64,000 nt of DNA from Obelidium mucronatum (Eukaryota > Chytridiomycota > Chytridiomycetes > Chytridiales > Chytriomycetaceae), in assembly GCA_025765595.1 (NCBI GenBank), contig JAIVFH010000016.1, forward strand, positions 1 through 64,000. Direction: 5' to 3'. This document shows positions 23,177 to 34,674 of this stretch, one piece after another. Within the stretch, counting starts at the first letter, position 1. Each line of letters opens with the position of its first letter. Below the pieces are notes generated by a model. It did no database searches, was not told the DNA's origin, and worked only from the letters and a program-made list of their open reading frames with translations. Both the position numbers and the translations under genes were made by a program.

Positions 23177-26100
23177 TCAGAAGAACCCAAAGTTTGGCAT
23201 AACAGCCCTAACTTTTTCCTCTTCCAAACCAGCGATGGAGTTTCTAACCCGCCGCACCTCATCTGGTGAAAGTTCCAGAACTTTTGCAATTACAGGCAAT
23301 AACTGCTCCTTTGCGTCCGTCTCCAAGAATGACAGGACGATGTTTTTGAGATATTCAACATTCTGCTGCTTGACAAGCTAATTTTGGTTCAATTAGAAAG
23401 AAAAATGACTGCCGTGAAGATAACCAACCAGCTCGTTTCTCTTCTCGGCTCGTTCGTTTTTGCGAATTTCCTCTTTGAGCACCTGTTTGACATGCACGGT
23501 TTAAACAAGAGATACGCCACAAAAAAAATGCATTACCTTTTCTTGTTCCAAAAGCATTCGAATCTCTTCCTCTGCTTCAGCCAATAACTCAGAGACTTTT
23601 TCAAAGTTGATCAACAACTCTCTCTCCTTTGCTGAAGTCGCGCCAGGAGTTCCAAACCCACTATCAACCCCACCTACAGCAGTTTTTCCAAGGAGATCTG
23701 CAAACGATTCTCGAGCATGGCTCAACGATACAGACGGTTTTCTGGACGAAGTCGGGGACAGAACAGTGGCGTTTTGTAGGACTGGACTTCCTGCAGAAAA
23801 GAAGCCACCACCAAGAACACCACCAGGGCTAGTTACTCCAAAAGACCCATTCGTGGGTGTGTGGCCCCCGGCTGCCGCCAACACGGACGCGAAATTTCCA
23901 GAGGCTGCTGCCGCGGAAGCTTGTGCTGCAACTGCTTTTGCTCGGTCTGATTCAATAACAGCTTTGGCTGCTTCGGCGCGCGCATTGGCTAATTCGACAT
24001 TGGCAGTGGCGATATTTTCTTGCAAAGATTTCACTTGCAACTCTTTTTGGTTGACGATCGCTTGGAGATTATTGCTGTTCAGTTGTGCTTCAAGCTTCAA
24101 GCTTTCGAGGGCTGCTTTTGCCTGCGCGTCTTTAGACTGCAAAGCTTCAATGTGCAGTTCCTTTTCCAACTCAATGCGACGGTTGCATGCCTCCACCTCG
24201 TGACGCAATAGCGCGAGCTCCTTTGAAGATGCTTCATATCGTTTGATTTGGGTTTCAAATGCAACAAGTTGGTCTAAAGCAGTATTGAGTTCAGAAATCG
24301 TTATTTGCACACGTTCACTCAATACTGAGACTTCTTGTTTGGCTTCCCTAATTAAAAAACATCTTAAACCGCAAAATAATACGAAAAGTGCCGACATACA
24401 TTTTCTCACGCATGAGTCTGGCATTCAATTCTTCAAGCTCTACAACTTTCGCTTCGAAAGCGGTCGTGCTTGATTGCTGGAGAGCAGTGTGGGCTTTGAT
24501 CTTATAGGTCTGAAACTCGGCACGGACACGGGTCAATTCCGATTGCATCTCATTGTATTGTCGGCTCTGGTGCAGTTTAGCATTATTGAGACAGCACTAC
24601 AAGTGCTCACCAAATCGTGAAATTTCATCTCTTCAATTTCCTTGTTATCTTGAATCTCCATGAGCAATCTGTCAATCGAAGCTAGAAAGAAGATAAATTA
24701 AAAACGAAGGTTCTATAAAAAGCTCATATGTTTACCTTTATGCTCTGAATCCATAGCCTTCAGTTCACCGCAAGATTTCTCTGAAGAATCCAATTGAGAA
24801 CGCAATTGTTCGATTTCTTCATCCTTTTCTGCAACTGCCCTTTTGGAGTCTTGTAGAGTTTTACTGGCTTGGCCAAGAAGTCCCTTCAATTTCCTAATTT
24901 TTTCGTCGTTATCCTTTGCAGCACGGTCAAACTCGGCTAAGATAAACGACTTAGGAAAAAAGCACAAATATTTAATGTTTTTCTCACTCACCCTTTGATC
25001 TTTGGAGGGCTTCCGAAAGAGTGGCGACTTCTTTTTGCCTGTTGGCAATTTGGATCTTTAAATCCATAATTTGTTCGTCCATCAAAAATGTTTTCTCTCC
25101 TTGAGATTCCTTCGCTTCTTTTGAGACGACCTCAAAATTCATCCTAAGCTTGACTAAATCTTCATCCTTTTTCACCAAGACCTCCTTCAACGTGACCAAT
25201 TCATCGTTCAATTTGGTGATCTGAGTCTCGGCCTCCTCCAGACGTTTGAGTTCTTTGCCATTGGACATTGCTTCCTCGAGCTTTTCCGTCAATGTATCTA
25301 CACGACCTTTCAACTCGATAATTTGGTTTTCCTTCTCCGTAACCTTCTTTGCAAATTCCGAAACGTCATGTTGACGCGATACTTCAATAACCTTGTCTCT
25401 CGCCTCCTTGAGTTCCAACTCCAGAGCCTCGATTGCTATTTCGTGGCCCTTCTCAGCTGCTGCCCAATCACTCTTCAACACCCGAATTTCCGCCTCCAGA
25501 TCTCCAACTTTGACTTTTTCTGCATACAATAAGTTGTGTAGGTTCTCGGCACGTGCTTCTGCCTTCGCGACATCGGCCGGCAAGACTTCCTCTTTAATAG
25601 ACGAGGGCAAAGAGCACTTGTCAGTTTCGCCAGTTTCCTGATGATTCAACTTGCTGTCAGCGGTGGAACCAGCTGCAGTTGCTACAGCATCGATGGCCGT
25701 CGCACTGGTGCTAGCCGCGCTGGCTCGTCTTTCTCTCCTAGAGTTCTGACTCATTTCCACCACCTTGCTTTCCGCATCTGTCACTTCCTCTTTTAATGCG
25801 TCCACCAAACGACGATGCTCATTCCCAACTTCTTCTGCGCGATTCTTCAACTCCGCCACTTCTTGTTCAAGTTCTCCGACGCGCCTCTTTTCTGTGTACA
25901 GCAACGTCTTTGATGTGGAAAGATTGTTTTCTGTCTCTGTTTTGAGGAGATTCATGGATTCTAGTTGAAGTTTGTGCGCGCTCAGAGACTTGGCCGACTC
26001 TTGGGTGAGAGTTGTGACCTGCTGTGTCAGCTCCAAGACTTGTGCTTCTAGTGCTTCAGATTGTAATTTCGATTGAGACAATTGGGAGAGAAGGGAGTGT

Positions 26101-27713
26101 TTTTCTGCGAGGGCCGCCTGAAGTTGGTCAAATGCATTGCCATCGGCTCCAGCAGAAAAATCAGTGGCTGGTGAAGGATCCGATGATTTCGCCGAAGAAG
26201 ACGAGGCTGATTTTAAAACCGACACAAGCTCTTCCAGTTCATGAACGCGACCTTCAAGTTTCAATGCTTCGGCCTTGAGATTAAGGAGCGCTGCCTCAGA
26301 ATCTTGTTTGTATGTGTCGGCAGTGGCTGTTAATTCCCGGAATCGATCGGAGAGAAGTGTTTTCGTTTCCAAGACAGATTCAAACTCAGCAACTGAATCC
26401 TTCAATTTGATGGATTCTTTTTGGAGCAACGTCTCTGTTTCGTGAACTTTTTCCTCCAGACTCTTGCATCTGGCTTCCAAAAAGTCATTCTTGATGCGGT
26501 CCAACGTGATTTTATCATTGGTGGCATGCAAATCCGACTGAAGTTGAAGTATTTTCTCTTCTCGCTCTTTAATTCGAGATTCCAAGGTGGCACATTTCGT
26601 TTCGAGGGCAGTCTTTTCCAGCCTAACGGAGGCCAACAACAAATCGTTCTTTTGCAAATTCCCTTCCAGTGTCGCCAAGTTGGCTGTTAAAGCAACCTTC
26701 ACCTCTTCAATTTCTTTTGTTGAAGTTGCTGGAGCAATACCAGATTCAGAGGTAATATCTCGGTTCTTCGCCACCAAATTCTCAATTAATGAATCCTTTT
26801 CTCGTAGCACATTTTGAACTGAGTTGAGTTGGCTTTGAAGGGATTCTGTTTCAGAGGTGAGGGATGCTATTTTTGATTGCAAAGACTGCAGCTGTTCATC
26901 CGTTGGTCGAGAAACGGATTCAGATTGATCGGTTGAGGAAATATTGGCGAACGATTGGTATACAGAGGCAGCGGGCGTTGATTTGACAGAGTCTAGTTCC
27001 TGATTGAGTGATTCCACTTTCTTTTGGAGTGAATCGATCATTTCAACGTCAGCTGGATTTCTTGAGGAAACTGGACGAGCCGGGGAGGCTGGGGCAGTGC
27101 TTGACGGCGTCGCAGTTGCGGTAGTAACAGCGGAGTCGTCTGCAGTGGAAGTTCCTTTTGCCTGGTCGAGTTCGCGCTGCAGTTGGGTGATTTTGAGCTT
27201 CGCCTTGAGTCTCAGGTCTTTCAGCTGGGCCTCCAGGGTTTGATTCGTCTTTTTGAGCGACGAGTTTTCCGCGATTGCCTGTCGCAGCAAACAAACAAAC
27301 AAAACAATCAGCAGCCGCAAAGCACAGCAAGCAAAGCAAAGCACCTGCAGCGTGGCGGCGCGCGCCTTTTCCAGCGCCACGGCGAGCGCGACGATGCGCT
27401 CGGCGTCCGTCAGATGCGCGGCGGCGGCTGCGTCGGGCGGCGCGGCCTCGGCCGGCGGCGGCGGCGGGTCGGCGGCGGCGGCGTCGGCGTCGGGCGGTGG
27501 CGGCGGCGCCTGCGCCTGCGGGCCGCCCAGCCGCACGGACGCCTGCGACAGCGCGCTCTGCGCCGCCGACGCCTGGTTCATCACCTGCTGCGCCAGGTCC
27601 GCCGGTATCGTTTCGTTGACCTGGACAGCAGCCAAGAATACGTCTCGTCAGCATGCACGAGTGCACCGTGCATTCATTCATTCACTTGCCTTCTTCATCA
27701 ACGACTGGAACAT
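23177..27713 (-). CDS. GRIP-domain golgin (long coiled-coil Golgi tether)
   Basis: Golgi tethering protein. The start at 27713 is in a tiny first exon (MFQSLMKKA), followed by a GTGAAT..TCCAG intron and a giant exon (about 24,990-27,350) of almost pure heptad coiled coil. An Ala/Pro-rich segment coded by very GC-rich DNA lies near 27,400-27,550. Smaller exons continue the coiled coil to about 23,500. The last exon encodes NVEYLKNIVLSFLETDAKEQ, LLPVIAKVLELSPDEV and ends VMPNFGFF. This is a GRIP domain with the conserved Tyr needed for Arl1-GTP binding at the trans-Golgi. The length (about 1,250-1,300 residues) suits golgin-97/245 or Imh1-type proteins. It is head to head with the RBR ligase gene, 43 bp between starts. 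Confidence 0.85.
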
Positions 27714-27756
27714 TTTCCCCCTCTTTTTTCTACAGCATAAACAATAATAAAAATAA
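27714..27756. promoter_or_regulatory. Divergent promoter region (43 bp)
   Basis: This is the 43-bp gap between the golgin start (minus) and the RBR ligase start (plus). It is A-rich (aataataaaaataaa), and the two genes must share or overlap their promoters. Confidence 0.4.
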
Positions 27757-29897
27757 ATGCAAGGATCCACTCCATACACAAGACAGTCTCTTGCTGATAC
27801 CGCATTATCGCTCAACGAAGTCTTTGACAAACAAATTACACACCCACTCGCGAGTGACGTGGCACCCACCACCACCGCTTTACAAAACCAATGTCTGCTG
27901 CAGACAAGCATCCGCTTTCCAGATGCCAGTATCCCTTACCTCAGAGATCTTATTATAAGCGCGACAGATATCTTGGAGTCTTGCGGGCTAATATCTTCAG
28001 CGACTGTTTGTGTTACACTGGAAGGTCTAATCTTAGAAATGGTCCTTGCCACCAAAGATGCCTACCCAAAACGAATTAGCAGAGATCCCCCAACCGCACG
28101 AGAGTATTTTCAAACATCCGAATATATTCAAGCCGCTAAATACATGCTATACAATCAGTTTCCAATGGTTATTCCTTTCTTACTTCATCAAAACAAAAAA
28201 AAAAACTTCACTAAATGATTGATTTTTAGCATTACAAACAAACCATCAAACAGACCCTCCAAAATAACAACAACTCCTATTTGGATTCTCACGCCCAACT
28301 CGAAAATATTACACCTCCCAAAATCTGGTCCCTCCTCCCTTTCACCGCAAGAACCCCTGTTCCCATCGCGCGACACTTACGGAATCATCCGCAGATTCTG
28401 GAGGACATTGAATCCATGACTAAAGCCCAAATGTCGGTTCTTTGTCTGAACGACAATGTATTAGCGAAAGAGATGAATGAGCAAGAGTACCGACGATATG
28501 GGGAGCTTATTGAGTGCCCCGTTTGTATCGATGAGCTTGCTTTTGATGAGTTTGTCTCTTGTTTGCGGGGATGCCTTGTTTGTAAATCCTGTTTGGGAAG
28601 ATACATTCGGGTTGGTGTTTATGAAAGCGGGGACTTGCGGGGCAAGTCTATAGAGTGCTTTTTGGAAGTGGACGGACAAGAAAATCGAGAATCTGTTGCA
28701 GATGGTGTGCTTTCGGGTGAAAAGCAAAAGTGTGGTTGTAGATATAGTGATGATGTATTGGCACAAACTGTTGGAAAGGATGTTTGGAAAGTTGTGCAGA
28801 GTTTAATCAACGAGCGAATTGTGAGAGAAGCATTCGGAGAAAATGGTGCCATTTGTTGTGGTGTCTGTGGTTACGCTGGTGAGAAGTCGCTGAGGCATTT
28901 ATTTTGTAGAGTTGAAACGTGTAACCAGACATTTATTGTAGAAGCAAAAGACCTAGTACCAATCCCAAAGCCAACAATAATTCATATAACATGTGCAAAA
29001 TCACTTTCTATGCTTCTTTGGACCGAACGAAATCTAGAGTCTTTGAGGATCCAGCAATACACGGATCACGTTCTTCTTGTGATAATGCTGTTCACCTTTG
29101 AATTGATTCTGGCCTCTTTCCTGATATCTCCTTTGTTTGGCTGCTGCTTCGTATTTTTGGTCCGCATATTTTTTGAAGTCACTGGATTATGGAAACAGCC
29201 TTTTGAGCTAATAGCACACATGACACGAATGGATCCGAACTTCATTGTTCAAATTCGAAATGTTCCAATGTCGCCGATAACTGTGTTTTTGATCAATCAG
29301 TACAACTGGATAAGGAGGAAGTTGGAGCATCATGCGGGCCAGTTCAGCGAAATAGCCATACCTGCACGACCGATTCCGTTTAATTGCAAAAATTGCCTGT
29401 TGGCAACATGCCGTGATTGTGGAAGGGAGTGGAGTGCGTGTCACGTATGTCATGAGGTTGAAAAGGATTCTTTGCGGTTGTATGTGGAGCAAGCCATGAG
29501 TGAGGCATTTATTCGAACAGTTGAGTCCGTTATTTTTCTGTGACCTGTTGCATCAGTCAAGTAACGTCATGCCCAGTGTCCCAAATGTATGACACGGTTC
29601 ACGAAGCAGAGTGGGTGTAACAAAATGACATGCCCCATGTGTGCATTCATTATGTGCTACGTTTGCCGAAAAGATATCGGAGAGATTGGATATCAGCACT
29701 TTTGTCAGCATTTCCGAGTTATTCCTGGGACTGTTTGTGGAGAGTGCAGCAAGTGCGATTTGTATGTGACAAAGGAAGATGAGTCGATGCTTGAAAAAGT
29801 TGCCAAAAAAGCAGAAAGAGAGTGGATAGAGCAGCACCCTCAGGCCGCTGGGAAACTTCTGGTTGGAAGTGGTCCAAGCAAGGCAAAACGCGAATAA
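27757..29897 (+). CDS. RNF216/TRIAD3-like RBR E3 ubiquitin ligase
   Basis: RING-between-RING ubiquitin ligase. The start at 27757 gives MQGSTPYTRQSLADTALSLN. An intron after YNQFPM joins HYKQTIKQTLQNNNN. RING1 is CPVCIDELAFDEFVSCLRGC with later Cys pairs. An IBR-like region has CCGVCGYAGE. A hydrophobic stretch near 29,070-29,200 (VLLVIMLFTFELILASFLIS) could be one or two membrane helices. A 48-nt intron (GTTATT..GCCCAG, about 29,524-29,571) joins RING2: CPKCMTRFTKQSGCNKMTCP, then CYVCRKDIGEIGYQHFCQH and CGECSKCDLY, the arrangement of RNF216. The catalytic Cys of RING2 is likely the one in SGCNKMTCP. It ends 16 bp before the next start. Confidence 0.8.
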
Positions 29898-29913
29898 AAC
29901 AAACAAATCCAAT

Positions 29914-32040
29914 ATGGATGCCTCGCCTGACACCCCAGCAGCCGCGACCAGCACTCCCAAAGGCAATGCGACAGCAAACAGTGGCGGGTTAAGTTCATCC
30001 AGTGCTTCCGGAAGCGCCGCTGCGGCGCCCGTGTGGATGCCGTACAACCAGCACCAGAACGCGGCGCCGTTCTTTGCGCCTTCTGTGCAGATGGCGCCGT
30101 TTATGGCGCCGGGATACTTTGCGCCGCCGCCTTTCTTTGCGAACAACGGCGGGGCCTTTAACAACAACTCCAACAACACCAACACTAACAACAACATGGG
30201 CAACAAACGCGCCTCTTACAACCCACAAAGTCAGCAGCAACAACAACAAAGTCAATTCAAATCTAATAATAGCAACAACCGATACTCGATGCCGTTACCG
30301 CAAACAGACAATGTGTTTGAATACCAACAATACCAACACCACCAACAACAACAACAGCCGACCGCAGCCCCCCAACAGCAGCATCAGCAACAGCATTCAT
30401 CCATTCAACCAGCTGCCACTCTTCTTCCTGGTTTGCCTGTTCCCCCTCATTTTGCTCCAGACCTGGCGTCTACGTCTGTACCTGGCGTGTCCCTTTTGAC
30501 ACCAGATATGACATGGTCTCGCGTTGACTTGCCTTCATTTGTGTGGTTTGAACTCTTTGTTCGCGCAGGTGCTGTTTTGAGTGCTGCTGCTGTAGCAACC
30601 AACTCAAACGGTGGTGATGGGAGTTCATCTTTCTTTGGGTGGCAGGGTCCTGTGGGTGTAGTTGCGCCAGACTTAATGTGGGATGCATTAAGGGTATCTC
30701 TTGAGCGCTGTGTTCCTTTTCAACAACCTTCTGCTGCTACTGCTGTGAGTTCTGTTTTCCCAAACCTTTGTGGACGAACCGTCTCCTAACTTTGTCAATT
30801 CAGACCCAACCGCAAACTCAGACCCAAGAAGCTACTGTAAATGCGCATAAAACACCTGCCTCCCAATCAGCTGAAGGAGGGCAGTCCCCGATTTCTGCGA
30901 AGCCAGCAACGGCAGCTTCTGTGAACTGGGGGAATCCTGTAAAGGAGAACAGCGTACCCGCTCCCATTTCTAAACCACAGCAGGCTAATACGAACGCTTC
31001 AACAATCAGCCAATCTCACATACAGCAGCAACGTCGCGGGTCGAATTTAAGTGCTCAAAGCGATCAAACCAGTCTTTCCCGAAAGTCTTCAAACAACCAA
31101 ATTGCCAATACATCCACTACTGCTGCTGCTGCCAAGGCTGGACTTTCTTCATCTTCGGCGGCGCGTGCTACGAGTCCCTCAAAACAACCGCCTGCGCCTG
31201 CCGCAGCTCCAAGTGGAACAGCTCCCAACGCTCCTCGCTCGGCAGTATCAACAGCATACCCTTCCACCGGAGCCTTGCAGGCTTTAGATGCTCTAGATAA
31301 TCCAATACAGGCTCTCTCGCATCTTCCGCAAGAATTCCTGAAGGAAATGGAGGAAACTCTTGGGCCGCGTATGTTCTGCTATCACATAACCAAGCCATAT
31401 AACGGGAAGCTGTTTGTTGCGCCTCGTTCGGATGGAAACAGCAAGAAACTGACATATACGTGAGTAGTCGCATTTCCCCTCCACTTCCCCCCTTTCCTTG
31501 GTCTTACTTTATTTCTCATTTTTTAGAAACGTGAAGGAAGTGTGTGAAAGGCATTCAATTGAATTAGGGCAAATTGTCAAGTTTGATGAAGCTGTGCGAA
31601 GCGCGGCTGGAAGGAGTCGAGAGCAAATGTCTCAGAACCAGCATCAACACCACCATCAACAACACATCAATCACCATCACGGCAGTGGCGGGGGCGGGGG
31701 CGGAGGTGGTGGTGGTGGTGGTGGTGCTTTTTCCGGCAATGGAGGGAATCACTCTGATGGTGGGGCGCGCGATGGGCCTGTTCGTGGAAATAGGGATCGG
31801 GAAGATGGGTTTTCTTATCGAGGAAGCGGTGAATCCGATCGCGGAACCCGAGGAGGTCGAGGTGGGCGCGGAGGTGGATCGTTTGGAGGAAGTGGGTTTA
31901 AACGTCGTGGTGGTGGGGCTGGTAGTGGGGCTGGTGGTGGTGGGGCTGGGGGTGCGGGTGGTGGCGGCAGTGGTGGCTCTGCAGCAACGCCTTCGGCACC
32001 ACCACCACCACCACAATCAGCATCACCTGCATCTGGCTGA
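29914..32040 (+). CDS. Low-complexity RGG-box protein, probable RNA-binding
   Basis: Not assigned to a named family. It begins MDASPDTPAAATSTPKGNAT and continues with Pro/Asn/Gln/His-rich tracts (polyQ near 30,230 and 30,350). A more ordered central segment (WFELFVRAGAVLSAAAVATN; APDLMWDALRVSLERCVPFQ) follows. An intron lies near 30,745-30,804. A second ordered segment (RMFCYHITKPYNGKLFVAPR, VKEVCERHSIELGQIVKFDE) is split by an intron at about 31,460-31,527. The end is Gly-rich with RGG boxes (RGTRGGRGGRGG) and polyGly. RGG boxes plus prion-like tracts suggest an mRNA-binding, granule-forming protein; that is inference. Confidence 0.6.
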
Positions 32041-32233
32041 GTGTTGCATAATTATAAATGTTCTTCTTGTTTGGTGCGTTTGTTTGGGAAAGATATGGGA
32101 GGGTCTGTCTTTCAACAGTATAAGGACCCTAATAATCTTCCTATTAAAGTATTATTGTTGGCTGAATAGATCCAATTGCGGACGAGTTTTATTTTGATTG
32201 TTCTGTCTCTTCAAAATTGTCTGAGAATCCGAC

Positions 32234-33021
32234 ATGGATCAAGCCAGCTGCGACTTACCACCCGAAGAAAAAGAAATTGACGCAGCTTTCGATAAAGTAT
32301 GGGGCGTGAATGGACACGCGCGGATGGCTCGGGAATCGGCTGAACCCGACCAGCAGCCAGTGGACGATAGAGAGAAAAAGACCAATAATACACAGCCGGC
32401 GCAATCTCCATCTCAAAAGGCTAGTACGGATTTCTCTCACGCCAGCCGAACGGAACCATCGGCCGATCGTCATCGTCATCACCATAACCCGCACCACCAC
32501 CACCACCCAGCACCGCCATCAGCAGCAAGATCTCAATCCTCCATTATAACTGGAGGCGTCGATTCTACTTCTGGTTCCCTTCCTACGACAGTCCCTGCAA
32601 CACGACCGCAAACTGGTTATTCCACAATGGATTTTGAAGACCCAACACAATATTTGGAGGAGCGAGTGTTTCCGATCCTTCTTCCTGGTATTGAAAAAAT
32701 GCTCAAGACTGTCAAGAGAAAAGACGGAGTCGAAGAGTTGAGCGATCCATTGAGTTGGTTGGGTCACGTGAGTGCACTTCCATTTGTTTTTCCTTTGAAC
32801 ACTTTTGACATAACGGCAACCGAACACACATACAGTATCTTCAACGACATAACGTTGTTAAGCAATGTGCTGAAGTAGCTGAAAAGGGACCAGCTGGTGC
32901 TGAGCACTCTAAAGATCTGTTAGCTCGGAAGGCATCTGCTGGAACTCAAGCCATTCTTGCCTCCGTCAAAATTCAAAGGAGAACTAGTCGGAATAATTCA
33001 GTGGGGAGCGTATTGAAGTGA
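32234..33021 (+). CDS. Dpy-30-motif-like protein
   Basis: Small protein with a His-rich, disordered first half (HRHHHNPHHHHHPAPP) and a short folded segment: DPTQYLEERVFPILLPGIEK followed by DPLSWLGH, an intron (GTGAGT..ATACAG, about 32,767-32,834), then YLQRHN. The pattern YL-x(2-3)-V-x-P-x-L-x-x-G...DPLxWLxxYLxRxN is that of Dpy-30-like helical dimerisation motifs found in histone methyltransferase subunits and axonemal or adenylate kinase-associated proteins. It ends RRTSRNNSVGSVLK. A flagellar role would fit a zoosporic fungus but is not shown. Confidence 0.55.
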
Positions 33022-33456
33022 AAATAAAGCGTGTTCAAAAAATATGTGACTTATAGCCGACTGACGCTTCCGGGAGCAATAGCGGCATTCAAGGAATAAT
33101 TGACGCCGGTACTCAAAACCTCCTAAATTTCTTCAAATTCCTCAAATAATTCTTGAGTATTCCTTTGAAGCGGGGGCGCTGGTGTCGGAGTTCCGTCACG
33201 GACTGTCGGATCAGCTCCGTGCTTCGCCCAGCGCCATATCAACCAGCTTTATTTCCCATACAGCTTCTTAGGAATTTTTGGCATGCTTTGTTTCGAACGA
33301 TTCTTTAGTGTTAAACACTGTAATTGTAAAAGTGGAAAATTTTCACGCTCGTCGCATTCTGATTGGTCCATCCCGAAATGAAAGTTTTTATCAAAAAGTA
33401 AATATTTACTGGTACTCAAATTAATAAACAATGTTTTTATTTTAAGAAGTTCAAAA
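33022..33456. other. Intergenic, no gene seen
   Basis: These 435 bp lie between the convergent Dpy-30-like and secreted-protein genes. An AATAAA lies at about 33,023, just after the Dpy-30-like stop, and an AT-rich tract near 33,400-33,450 probably belongs to the 3' UTR of the minus gene. A GC-richer patch at 33,170-33,240 has no reading frame or RNA fold I can name. Confidence 0.5.
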
Positions 33457-34578
33457 TCAAAGAATCAAAGAAGCAACAAAGCAAAGCAAAAGAGGCAAAG
33501 AACCGCGAAGAGCTCCACTGGACTTGGTAGACACTTGAGCACCGTTTGTACCAGTTGCCGCCGCAGTGGATGTGGAAGTAGTCAATGGAGGAATAAACAC
33601 CGACAAAGTAGTCGACACACCGGTAGAAAGGTCAGTGGAGGTGAAACCGTCGCGGAACTGAACCTTCATGAACTTTTCACATCCTTCGGTATCGTGGGTC
33701 AAGTCGCAAGGGCCACCAACAACCTCGGATCCCTTCTCACAAATTCTCATGCAGAAAAGTCCGTTTCCAGCCATTTCAAGGTAGTGGGGGAAACCTGGGT
33801 GCTGGGAGGCGTCCGTTCCAGAGTAAGGTTCCTTTCCACAAGACACATATGGACCATCGTCATATTGACCACCGTCATCATAAGCACCAGGGAATGACTG
33901 GGTGCAATTAACCTTAAGCAAGTCGCAATCCATTTTTCCGTGAATTTGAATGTATCTTGAGCCGGCAACAGTGTAGTTCTTGATAACATGCGCGGAACGG
34001 ATACCGTATTGGGGCATCGCAAGCGCTCCAGGAGGCTTGTAGTCTCCAACGCAATAGGATTGAACGAATCCTTCAGCTTGAACAATGGTTGGAAGCTTTC
34101 CCCAGCTGTAGTAGTTGTTTTGCTACAAGAGAATTAGTAATGTGTCATTTACGACTCCGAGTTGCAAACGACTGCTCGAATGCTCACCAAGAAAATACTG
34201 TTGGGGTTTGGCAGCATAATGCAAAAGTTTTGGGGATCTTTCAGGTACACCTGATCAAAGAAGAGGATTCATCAAATCACAAGCACTATCTCGAAATCCA
34301 ACTCATTCCACCTGCTCTCCTGGGCGAGGGATTCCATCAAGTGGAACACAAGGATCGGGAGTAGTGATGTGCCAGCCAAGCTGTTCACACCTAGTAGTGT
34401 TTGGGAAACTACCAACACAACCTTTGGGAAGACCTGTACCAAAGAGGTTAGACACGGAGTAGAGCGAGACATCAATCAATTCCTATAAAACAGGGATTAA
34501 CCTACCTGGCTGAGTTGGACCATTGATGTCGAACTGTGCCGACACTGTTGACGCCACAATGAGGAGAATTGGGATCAT
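33457..34578 (-). CDS. Secreted, probably GPI-anchored Cys-rich protein
   Basis: The start at 34578 gives the signal peptide MIPILLIVASTVSAQ with likely cleavage after SAQ. Three to four exons follow with Cys-rich segments (KTYKP-like surroundings, DCDLLKVNCTQSFPGAYDDG, NGLFCMRICEKGSEVVGGPC, DLTHDTEGCEKFMKVQFRDG). The end is Ser/Thr-rich followed by a hydrophobic tail (LPLLLCFVASLIL), as in GPI-anchored cell-surface proteins. The arrangement resembles the fungal family annotated as macrophage-activating-glycoprotein-like, which has an MCLRMC-type motif. That label is from memory and says little about function. A cell-wall or extracellular role is likely. Confidence 0.7.
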
Positions 34579-34674
34579 TATTTTTGGAACTTTGTGGTGT
34601 GACTGAAACAAGGACACACGGAAAAAATTCAATTCCAACCATTTACAAACAAATCTCCTTTCCTTTATTGCCAA

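Noticed and set aside
27183..27747. Open frames rich in Arg/Gly/Ala on the plus strand
   Set aside because: Shadows of the Ala/Pro-rich start of the golgin coding exon; low complexity only.
31564..32197. Thr/Val-rich frames on both strands
   Set aside because: Out-of-frame reading of the polyGly/RGG tract; the RGG frame joins upstream exons by splice signals.
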